NCBI GenBank assembly: GCA_945788655.1 | Contig: CALZMV010000029.1 | Span: forward strand, 1-12,702 | Length of the DNA: 12,702 nt | Source: an uncultured Clostridia bacterium | Lineage (GTDB): Bacteria; Bacillota; Clostridia; Peptostreptococcales; Anaerovoracaceae | Direction: 5' to 3' | Shown: piece after piece, positions 6,532-12,702 of the stretch | Layout of the letters: every line of letters begins with the position of its first letter | Numbering within the stretch: the stretch's first letter is position 1 | Notes under the pieces: model-generated | The model's database searches: none | What the model saw: only the letters and a program-made list of their open reading frames with translations | Told to the model about the DNA's origin: nothing | Made by a program: the position numbers and the translations under genes

Positions 6532-7995
6532 CTATAATATATCTGAAAGCAATCTCGAAATTGCCTCTTTTAATCTGATAATCACACTTCTACTCTCATA
6601 ATCCTTGAGTGTAAGTTCATGACAATACTGCATGTCCTCAATAAACACGTCTTCCATTTTTTGAGCAAATCTTTGATCATATATAAATGCGTTTGTTTCA
6701 AAGTTTAATCTGAAGCTTCTGTTGTCAAAGTTTGCAGAGCCAATGGTGCTCACTTCACCATCAACCACCATTGTCTTTGAATGAAGAAACCCATTATCAT
6801 ATATAAAAGCTCTCGCACCTGAACGAAGAAGTTCTCCTACATAAGCATATGTGGCCCAATATACAAAGATATGATCAGGCATGCACGGGATCATTATCCT
6901 TACGTCAACACCTGATTGAGAAGCCATCTTTAACGACTCAAGAATGCTTGGATCAGGAATAAAATATGGCGTCTGTAAATATACATTCTTTTTTGCAGAA
7001 GTAATCATTCGCATAAAAGCACGTTTAACTTCCTCCTTTGGAGCTTCCGGACCGCAGGATACAATCTGAACGCTCTTATTTCCTTCAGGATTCTGATTTT
7101 GCTCTACGGGAATTGATTCAATTTTTTCCTTCGTAGTGTATCTCCAGTCTAAAATAAATCTGGAATTAAGGTCATAAACAGCCTCTCCTTCAATTCTGAT
7201 ATGGGTGTCTCTCCAATAACCGAACTTCCTTTTTTGTCCCAAATACTCCTTAGCAACATTAAAACCGCCCGTATAAGCAATCTCGTTATCTATTACTACA
7301 ATTTTTCGATGGTTTCTGTAGTTAAACCTTATTCCGAAAAAAATAAACTTTGGCTTAAAGAAATATCCGACTTTACCGCCTGCAGTAAGATAATCCTTAA
7401 GGAACCTTCTTCCTATATAACGGCTTCCAAGGGCATCTACGAGAAGTCTTACATCCACTCCTTCTCTTGCCTTCTTAGTAAGCTCATATATAAGCTGTTT
7501 TCCTGCGAAATCTCTTTTTATAATAAAATATTCTACATTAATACTTTTTTGAGCTTTCCTTATATCTTTCAGAAGCATATTCATCTTTTCATTACCATCA
7601 GTAATGAGCCTGATATCGTTATCTTCTGTGAGATATGCATCACCATAGACCTGATTCAGCGTAATCATGTGCTTCCACTTTTCGGCAACTGAACTGCGAT
7701 AGTTAAAATTACCTTCTTTCATAGCACGTCTCTGCTTATTCATTGCATTGCTGGTGATGAATTCTTCTTTCTCTGTACGTTTGTTTATCTTGCTCCTTGC
7801 CAGATTCTGATTAAACACAAGATAAATAATAAATCCAACAATTGGCACAAATGTTATTACCATAATCCATGCCAAAGTTGCAGTAGGAGTTTTTCGCTCA
7901 ATAAAGATGATGGATAATACCAATAGTGCATTGATTATATATACCAGAACAATCGCTGGGAATGATTGATTTAACAAATTAATTAAGTTTACCAT
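6532..7995 (-). CDS. cls: Cardiolipin synthase (PLD superfamily, Cls type)
   Basis: The 487 residues have the bacterial Cls layout. Two N-terminal membrane segments lie at about 13-33 and 39-61 (PLDc_N). Two HKD catalytic motifs follow, HRKIVVID starting at His229 with the usual TGGFN after it, and HSKTMVVD starting at His405 with GSANFDNRS after it. Length and motifs are typical. The enzyme joins two phosphatidylglycerols into cardiolipin and glycerol at the cytoplasmic membrane. An AGG seven bases before the ATG supports the start. It lies 51 bases after the MFS gene and ten bases before the first MurT-like gene, whose ribosome binding site abuts its stop codon, so it is likely cotranscribed with the ligase cassette. 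Confidence 0.95.
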   Translation of the reverse strand: MVNLINLLNQSFPAIVLVYIINALLVLSIIFIERKTPTATLAWIMVITFVPIVGFIIYLVFNQNLARSKINKRTEKEEFITSNAMNKQRRAMKEGNFNYRSSVAEKWKHMITLNQVYGDAYLTEDNDIRLITDGNEKMNMLLKDIRKAQKSINVEYFIIKRDFAGKQLIYELTKKAREGVDVRLLVDALGSRYIGRRFLKDYLTAGGKVGYFFKPKFIFFGIRFNYRNHRKIVVIDNEIAYTGGFNVAKEYLGQKRKFGYWRDTHIRIEGEAVYDLNSRFILDWRYTTKEKIESIPVEQNQNPEGNKSVQIVSCGPEAPKEEVKRAFMRMITSAKKNVYLQTPYFIPDPSILESLKMASQSGVDVRIMIPCMPDHIFVYWATYAYVGELLRSGARAFIYDNGFLHSKTMVVDGEVSTIGSANFDNRSFRLNFETNAFIYDQRFAQKMEDVFIEDMQYCHELTLKDYESRSVIIRLKEAISRLLSDIL

Positions 7996-8040
7996 CTCTA
8001 ATCCTGTTACCCCTAGATAATTCTTTACATAACTCTGTAT

Positions 8041-8070
8041 ATTATATCACGATTTACGTTTGCCTGCCAT
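8041..8070 (-). promoter_or_regulatory. Possible SigA-type promoter upstream of cls and the ligase cassette
   Basis: On the minus strand a perfect TATAAT (8041-8046) is preceded, after an 18-base spacer, by ATGGCA (8065-8070), which matches TTGACA at four of six positions. The -35 box lies inside the end of the MFS gene. Transcription would start about 40 bases before cls. The -10 match is good, but the AT content of the region makes chance matches common. Confidence 0.3.
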
Positions 8071-9267
8071 AAAAATTCCCACAAAGGTAATGACGGAAAA
8101 AACAATGAAGCACATTTTTATACTGATTATAAGCTGGCTTTCGGGAGCTTTTGCAAAGGGCAAATCTCCAATATAATGGCCCAGTATAAGAGAAATAATC
8201 CCCATGCTGAGGCCATGGCCTGCAGACCTCATGGTTGAAAGAACAGAATTCGCAAGTCCGTATTGGTCTTCTTCTGCGTTTTTCATTACTGATGCTGTAT
8301 TTGGCGTAGAGAAAAAAGCACAACCGATTCCCGACAGCGACAATATGATAATAATTATTGCAAAGCTTTTATTTTCAAGGGTAAAGGCTAATGCCAAAAG
8401 GCTTGATAAACATATAGCCATACCCAAAACCGACAGCCTGTCTGGAGAATATTTGTCTGATAATCTTCCGGCAACTGGTGATAAAAGCGTTATTAACACA
8501 GGTGAGGCCACCAAAATAAGACCTGCGCCTTTTGAGCTGTAGTCCATGACCACCTGCAGATAAATTGAAACGAGATAGCTTATGGCATAAATAGAGCCGT
8601 AGTTAATAAGTGCAGCTATATTTGAGCATAAATAAGCAGTATTTTTAAACAATTTAAAGTTAATTTTCTTATTATGAAAACTTTTGACACCTGTTGAACT
8701 TTTATTATCTGCCTTAAATAAATTCTTGCCAAAGGTAGAAACAGCAAGAATAAATGCAGCCAAAGAAACAGCTGCCGCAATATAAAAAACAGATTTCCAC
8801 CCTAAATAGTAATTACAAAAGCCTCCCAAAACAGGACCAAGGGATAGGCCCAGATAGTTTGAACTTGTCTGATAACCAATAATTTTTCCTCTTTCTTTTT
8901 CCTCACAAGAATCTATCAATACTGCTATAATAGTGCTGAAAATCATTGCCGCACCGACTCCCTGCCCAAATCTTATAAAAAGAAGTATGACATAGCTTCC
9001 TGCCAGCAGAATACAGATGGATGAAGCAAAAAAAACAAAGATTCCTATGGAAAGAATCTTTTTTCTGTCACTTCTGTCAGCTAGTAAGCCGAAAGGAATT
9101 GCCAGTGCAGCGCATGTAAGCATATAGACTGTAACCACCCAGCTGACAGCGCTGGCACTGATATTAAATTGATTTTCAATTGAGGGAATTGATAATGTCA
9201 AAGCACTTCCCATAAAAGTTGTAATAAACGAGGTACAGATTACCACTAAAATGATTCTTTTTTCCAT
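8047..9267 (-). CDS. MFS transporter, 12-TM drug:proton antiporter type
   Basis: The 406 residues contain about twelve hydrophobic segments. Major-facilitator signatures are visible: motif A as GLLADRSDRKK (about residues 60-70), a motif B-like FIRFGQGVGAA, and motif C as LGPVLGG. Motifs A to C together are typical of proton-coupled drug exporters. The sequence recalls EmrB/QacA-type proteins, but those usually have fourteen segments. The substrate cannot be deduced. The ATG has only a weak purine stretch before it, and no better start exists upstream. It lies 42 bases after spoIVA with no clear terminator between. Its place in front of cls and the ligase genes could mean it exports a product of that pathway, but this rests on position alone. 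Confidence 0.88.
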   Translation of the reverse strand: MEKRIILVVICTSFITTFMGSALTLSIPSIENQFNISASAVSWVVTVYMLTCAALAIPFGLLADRSDRKKILSIGIFVFFASSICILLAGSYVILLFIRFGQGVGAAMIFSTIIAVLIDSCEEKERGKIIGYQTSSNYLGLSLGPVLGGFCNYYLGWKSVFYIAAAVSLAAFILAVSTFGKNLFKADNKSSTGVKSFHNKKINFKLFKNTAYLCSNIAALINYGSIYAISYLVSIYLQVVMDYSSKGAGLILVASPVLITLLSPVAGRLSDKYSPDRLSVLGMAICLSSLLALAFTLENKSFAIIIIILSLSGIGCAFFSTPNTASVMKNAEEDQYGLANSVLSTMRSAGHGLSMGIISLILGHYIGDLPFAKAPESQLIISIKMCFIVFSVITFVGIFMAGKRKS

Positions 9268-9309
9268 GCTGTTATTTTGTGCATATTATAAAATGTGATA
9301 CTTGTTTTA

Positions 9310-10788
9310 CTATAAAATAATACAAATAAAATAATCTTTTCCGTCGTCACTGATTTTTTGAAGAGATTTCTGAACCTTTTTCTGAACGCCCTGAGGCATT
9401 TCTGACACCTTTGTTGTCATCTGCTCAATAACCATATCCTTTAATGTTTTTCCGAATAGATTTGTTTCCCAGATGTCTTCATCCTCACTCTCAAATTTAC
9501 TTGCCAGCATGTCGGCAAGTTCCTTGGATTGACTTTCAGTTCCCACTACAGGCGATATTTCTGTAGTAATTTTGGTTTTGATTATATGTAAGCATGGTGC
9601 TGTTGCACAAATTTTAACACCATACTTGCTGCCTGATTTGAATACTTCAGGCTTTGCAAGAGTCATATCGCTAAGCTTAGGTGATACAATTCCGTACTCA
9701 TCATTATTGACCTTCTCAATTGCATCTTTGATATTGTCATAAGCACGCTTGCCACAGGCATATTCTTTCAGAAGCATAAACAGCTGACCTTCGTTTGCCA
9801 CAGGCGCTCCTAAAAATTCTTCAATGACTTTATAATAAAGGTTATCATCCACCCTTGGCTCTATTATTACCTTTCCTGTTGATACATCCACCTCCCCTGC
9901 CTTTGCACTTTTCATTACATTTCCGTCTGCCACATATACTGCCTTCTCGATGACATCGCCAAGAGTGTCAACGTCCTTCATCCAGTTCTTTACACTTGAA
10001 ATAATGGTTTCTTTAATCCAGTGTTCATTTTCCAGGCTTTCGAGAAATGAAGGCAGTTTAAAGTGAATTTCAGCAGCAGGGAACTGAAACAAGAGCTTTT
10101 CAAACAATTCGTCAAAGGCTTCTTCGTTCATACGCTGACAATTGGTTGCAATTACAGGAATCTGGTACTCAATTTCAAGGCTTTCTGCCAATTCCTTTGT
10201 TCTTATATTTTGAGGTGTTGCAGAATTTAAAACTATCACAAAAGGCTTATGCAGCTCCTTAAGTTGATTTATGGTCTTTCTTTCAGCATCTATAAAGCTG
10301 TGCCTTGGCAAATCACCGAAGCTTCCGTCAGACGTGATCACTATGCCTATTACGGAATGATCTTTTATTACCTTTTCTGTGCCTATTTCTGCTGCTTTGC
10401 TGAAAGGAATCTGTTCATTAAACCACGGCGTATTGACCATTCGTTCCTTTCCATCTTCTAAATTACCAAGAACTCCCGGTACCAGATAACCCACGCAATC
10501 TACAAGTCTCACCTTGAATTCTGCACCATTTTTTGTTCTGATTACTGCGGCCTCAGGTGGAATAAATTTTGGTTCTGTGGTGGTTATAGTCTTTCCTTCA
10601 CCGCTTTGAGGTAATTCGTCCATTACTCTTGTTTTTTCATATTGATTAGTCATGTTTGGAAGTACCATAACATCCATAAATCGCTTTATGAAGGAAGATT
10701 TGCCTGTTCTTACAGGGCCGCATACTCCAATATAAATATCTCCTCCTGCTCGTTTTCCTATATCCTCATAAATGACTGCATTCATCAT
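9310..10788 (-). CDS. spoIVA: SpoIVA, spore coat basement-layer ATPase
   Basis: SpoIVA is the mother-cell ATPase that polymerises on the forespore surface and anchors the spore coat, and it is also needed for the cortex. From the ATG at 10788 the protein is 492 residues, the same length as in B. subtilis. Visible features are GGDIYIGVCGPVRTGKSS near the N terminus with the Walker A motif GPVRTGKS, then VLPNM, DELPQSGEGKT followed by TTTEPKF (the Thr-rich sensor region), LVDCVGY, and a hydrophobic CIIL end matching the B. subtilis AIIL end. The reading frame is open 21 codons further upstream, but those codons lie in the upstream terminator and promoter, and the GGTGGAGG box points to the ATG at 10788 or the adjacent one at 10785. 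A SigE promoter precedes it, as expected for this gene. Confidence 0.97.
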   Translation of the reverse strand: MMNAVIYEDIGKRAGGDIYIGVCGPVRTGKSSFIKRFMDVMVLPNMTNQYEKTRVMDELPQSGEGKTITTTEPKFIPPEAAVIRTKNGAEFKVRLVDCVGYLVPGVLGNLEDGKERMVNTPWFNEQIPFSKAAEIGTEKVIKDHSVIGIVITSDGSFGDLPRHSFIDAERKTINQLKELHKPFVIVLNSATPQNIRTKELAESLEIEYQIPVIATNCQRMNEEAFDELFEKLLFQFPAAEIHFKLPSFLESLENEHWIKETIISSVKNWMKDVDTLGDVIEKAVYVADGNVMKSAKAGEVDVSTGKVIIEPRVDDNLYYKVIEEFLGAPVANEGQLFMLLKEYACGKRAYDNIKDAIEKVNNDEYGIVSPKLSDMTLAKPEVFKSGSKYGVKICATAPCLHIIKTKITTEISPVVGTESQSKELADMLASKFESEDEDIWETNLFGKTLKDMVIEQMTTKVSEMPQGVQKKVQKSLQKISDDGKDYFICIIL

Positions 10789-10790
10789 AT

Positions 10791-10800
10791 AACCTCCACC
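10791..10800 (-). promoter_or_regulatory. Ribosome binding site that fixes the spoIVA start
   Basis: GGTGGAGGTT on the minus strand lies a few bases before two consecutive ATG codons (10788 and 10785). The second has the more usual spacing of about seven bases. Either choice gives 491-492 residues, and both exclude the longer upstream frame. Confidence 0.85.
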
Positions 10801-10818
10801 TATAATTTCTGATAAAAG

Positions 10819-10847
10819 ATTATATGAAAATAGGCACTCTGTTATGA
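10819..10847 (-). promoter_or_regulatory. spoIVA: SigE-type promoter of spoIVA
   Basis: On the minus strand TCATAAC (10841-10847) resembles the SigE -35 element (kmATATT; first five positions match). It is followed by exactly 14 bases and then CATATAAT (10819-10826), which differs from the SigE -10 element CATACAnT at one position. The 14-base spacing is the one SigE uses. Transcription would start near 10812, leaving a leader of roughly 24 bases. In B. subtilis spoIVA is known to be SigE-dependent, which supports the call. Confidence 0.72.
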
Positions 10848-10858
10848 ACAAAGTGCCT
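10832..10858 (-). terminator. Hairpin terminator of the Na/Pi-cotransporter gene
   Basis: Read on the minus strand, AGGCACTTTGTT and AACAGAGTGCCT pair over 12 positions with one T-G wobble and a 3-base loop. A short ATTTT follows. It begins 10 bases after the stop codon at 10869. The T tract is short, so some readthrough into spoIVA is possible. Confidence 0.75.
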
Positions 10859-10868
10859 AAAATATTTA

Positions 10869-12668
10869 CTAAAGATATTTGTGTATTATTTCATTATTCA
10901 GATATTGTTCTCTTCTTCTTGCCAGTTCTACATCATATACTTCATCTCCGCCCTTATGAAGTTCACGAACATAGGCGTGGTGATTTCCCTTAACCTTATC
11001 GACCTTTTCAGTCAATACAAGAAGTCCGATATTAGAACATTGGTCTGCAATTCTCTCGAAATTGTTTAATAATTCTACGAAAGACATTCCGTTCGGAACA
11101 GTACATCTACCCTGCTTCAAACGTTCAATATGCGCATTCTTCAATGATGTAACCATTTCATCGATTACTTCTTCAAGAGGTTCAATTTTTCTTGCTAAAT
11201 CCGCATCCATCTTTTCAAAGGCCGTAATTGCAAGCTCAGTTATTTCAAATACTGCTTCTTCTACAATATTGAGTTCTTCATTTGCTTCATTAGATAGTAT
11301 CAGCTTATCATTATTGATGTTTTCTGCCACTTCCATGATGTTGGTTGCATGGTCGCCAATTCTTTCGAGGTTAGATGATGTCTGCAGCAGAGTATTGATT
11401 CTCTGGTTATCATAATGATTTTCAACGTGCTTTGAAAGGTTTATCAGGTAGTTTTCCATACTGTCTGTAAACATATCGATGTTGTCTTCGTTATCATTGA
11501 TAACAGCAATCCTGCCTTCGTCGTATACCTTGATGAGTTTTGCACTTCGCTTAAGGTTCTTAAGAACAGTTCTTCCCATATTATCAATTGCCTTGCTGGC
11601 TTCTGTCAATGCAACCTCAGGTACTTCAAACAATTTTTCATCTGGAACAGCCAGGTCTGCTTTATCTTCTTCTTCAATAGGATCCGGTTTGATAATTTTA
11701 AGTGATATTTTTACCAGCACATTTGCGAATGGAATTAACACAACGGCTGTAAGCAGGTTAAATATAGTCTGGAAGTTAGCTATATCACCACTATCAACTA
11801 TACTTGGCCACAAAGTCGACAAACCACCAAAATTCTTAATAAGAGTCATGACTATCATGAAAAGAATCGTTCCGATTGTATTAAACAGAATATGTACGAT
11901 TGCTGTTCTCTTGGCATCCTTTGATGAGCCAATGGAACATAGCATAGCAGTTGTTACGCAAGTACCAAGGTTTATACCCATAATCAACGGATATACAAGA
12001 CTAAATGTCATGGTGCCGGTTACTGAAATAGCCTGAATCATACCAACTGTTGCAGATGAACTCTGTACTATTACTGTAACAACAAGTCCTATTACAATGG
12101 CAAGTAAAGGATTTTCACTGAATTTTTGAATCATTACAATAAATTCTTCTGATTCTGTCAATGGTTCAACAGCTGAAGTCATATTGATAAGACCCGCAAA
12201 CAGGATACCAAATCCCATTGCAATTTCTCCTGGAGCTTTACTCCTTGGACTATTTACAAACATTACTAGAATTATTCCCAGTATCAGAGCAATAGGTGCC
12301 AAGGTAGCAGGCTTAAAAAATTCTAAAACTAAATTGCCGGACGAATCAATATCCATAAGTCTGATAATCTGAGCAGTAATTGTTGTACCGATATTTGCTC
12401 CCATTACAATGCTTACAGCCTGCTTCAGATTAAGAATCCCGGAGCTTATCAAGCCTACTGATAAAACTATAGTTGCAGCAGAGCTTTGTATTACCGCTGT
12501 AACCAGCATGCCGGTAATTACACCCATCACAACATTTTGTGTAGCTTTACCCAGGACGTTTTTAAGGGCAGATCCGGAAATATTCTTTAATCCTGCACCC
12601 ATAATCTCCATGCCGTATAAAAACATTGCCAAACCGCCAAACAGCCTAATTATTGCGAAAATATCCAT
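10869..12668 (-). CDS. Na/Pi-cotransporter II family protein with PhoU-like C-terminal domain
   Basis: The 599 residues have two parts. The N-terminal membrane half, to about residue 326, contains the two inverted Na/Pi repeats, each with its signature: QSSAAT at 61-66 and QSSSAT at 202-207, with GANIGTT and GINLGTC following. The C-terminal half, from about 350, is charged and helical, with regularly spaced acidic residues such as SNLERIGDHATN and LLNNFERIADQCSN, the paired PhoU-type metal-cluster signature. This is the bacterial NptA/YjbB-like arrangement, and members move phosphate with sodium. The PhoU part probably senses or regulates. The start is supported by a GGAAG box just before the ATG near the right edge. 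The promoter lies outside the window. Confidence 0.92.
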   Translation of the reverse strand: MDIFAIIRLFGGLAMFLYGMEIMGAGLKNISGSALKNVLGKATQNVVMGVITGMLVTAVIQSSAATIVLSVGLISSGILNLKQAVSIVMGANIGTTITAQIIRLMDIDSSGNLVLEFFKPATLAPIALILGIILVMFVNSPRSKAPGEIAMGFGILFAGLINMTSAVEPLTESEEFIVMIQKFSENPLLAIVIGLVVTVIVQSSSATVGMIQAISVTGTMTFSLVYPLIMGINLGTCVTTAMLCSIGSSKDAKRTAIVHILFNTIGTILFMIVMTLIKNFGGLSTLWPSIVDSGDIANFQTIFNLLTAVVLIPFANVLVKISLKIIKPDPIEEEDKADLAVPDEKLFEVPEVALTEASKAIDNMGRTVLKNLKRSAKLIKVYDEGRIAVINDNEDNIDMFTDSMENYLINLSKHVENHYDNQRINTLLQTSSNLERIGDHATNIMEVAENINNDKLILSNEANEELNIVEEAVFEITELAITAFEKMDADLARKIEPLEEVIDEMVTSLKNAHIERLKQGRCTVPNGMSFVELLNNFERIADQCSNIGLLVLTEKVDKVKGNHHAYVRELHKGGDEVYDVELARRREQYLNNEIIHKYL

Positions 12669-12702
12669 TTTCTTCCTTTTGCTTCCTTTCTCTTGCTAAT
12701 GC

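Noticed and set aside
7201..7692. 163-codon open frame on the plus strand inside cls
   Set aside because: It is fully antisense to cls, whose HKD motifs and frame are certain; no ribosome binding site or domain supports it.
8054..8323. 89-codon second minus-strand frame within the MFS gene
   Set aside because: It overlaps the end of the MFS gene in another frame. The MFS frame is continuous to its stop with complete membrane segments, so no frameshift or extra gene is needed.
10789..10851. N-terminal extension of spoIVA by 21 codons
   Set aside because: The extension covers the upstream terminator hairpin and the SigE -10 element, lacks homology to SpoIVA, and has no ribosome binding site, whereas the ATG at 10788/10785 has one.
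11479..12036. 185-codon open frame on the plus strand inside the Na/Pi-cotransporter gene
   Set aside because: It is a shadow of the antisense membrane-protein frame, low in complexity and without a domain or start signal.
1..12702. CRISPR arrays, tRNA or rRNA genes, insertion sequences, phage genes
   Set aside because: I looked for regular repeats, transposase or integrase motifs and tRNA-like folds and saw none; the gaps are too short to hold most of them.

Overview
The window suggests a low-GC, endospore-forming member of the Firmicutes, most likely a Clostridia-type anaerobe. The evidence is a full-length spoIVA, AT-rich DNA with AGGAGG-type ribosome binding sites, short intergenic gaps and a clostridial-style set of envelope genes. 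I cannot name the genus.

Layout, read along the minus strand (right to left), which carries all but one gene: a Na/Pi-cotransporter with a PhoU-like tail (12668-10869) ends in a hairpin terminator. Next comes spoIVA (10788-9310) with a good SigE-type promoter whose -35 element lies inside that terminator. Then follow a 12-TM MFS transporter (9267-8047), a cardiolipin synthase (7995-6532), a divergent MurT/GatD-like pair (6521-4453), an ATP-grasp ligase (4441-3446) and a second divergent MurT/GatD-like pair (3414-1304). A bidirectional terminator at 1254-1283 separates this run from a convergent small double-LysM gene (897-1247, plus strand). The last gene is an M50 site-2-type membrane protease (783-73), with its own promoter and a perfect-stem terminator at 19-52. 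No gap between genes exceeds 300 bases.

The most interesting part is 1304-6521. Canonical MurT/GatD amidates the D-Glu of lipid II: GatD (catalytic Cys and His) frees ammonia from glutamine and MurT transfers it to an ATP-activated carboxylate. Here both GatD-like proteins have Thr in place of the catalytic Cys and Thr or Leu in place of the catalytic His. Both MurT-like partners also lack the Asp equivalent to S. aureus MurT D349. Yet both MurT-like proteins keep an intact Mur-ligase P-loop and Cys4 zinc ribbon, both pairs keep the same one-base TAATG coupling, and all reading frames are open. This looks like a selected, duplicated subfamily that no longer uses glutamine as its nitrogen source. 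With an ATP-grasp ligase between the pairs, the five genes read as a three-ligase pathway, possibly adding amines or amino acids to a wall or other carboxylate substrate.

I see no terminator from spoIVA to the end of the second pair, so at least some transcription of the cassette in the mother cell during sporulation is possible. That link, and the substrate, are inference.
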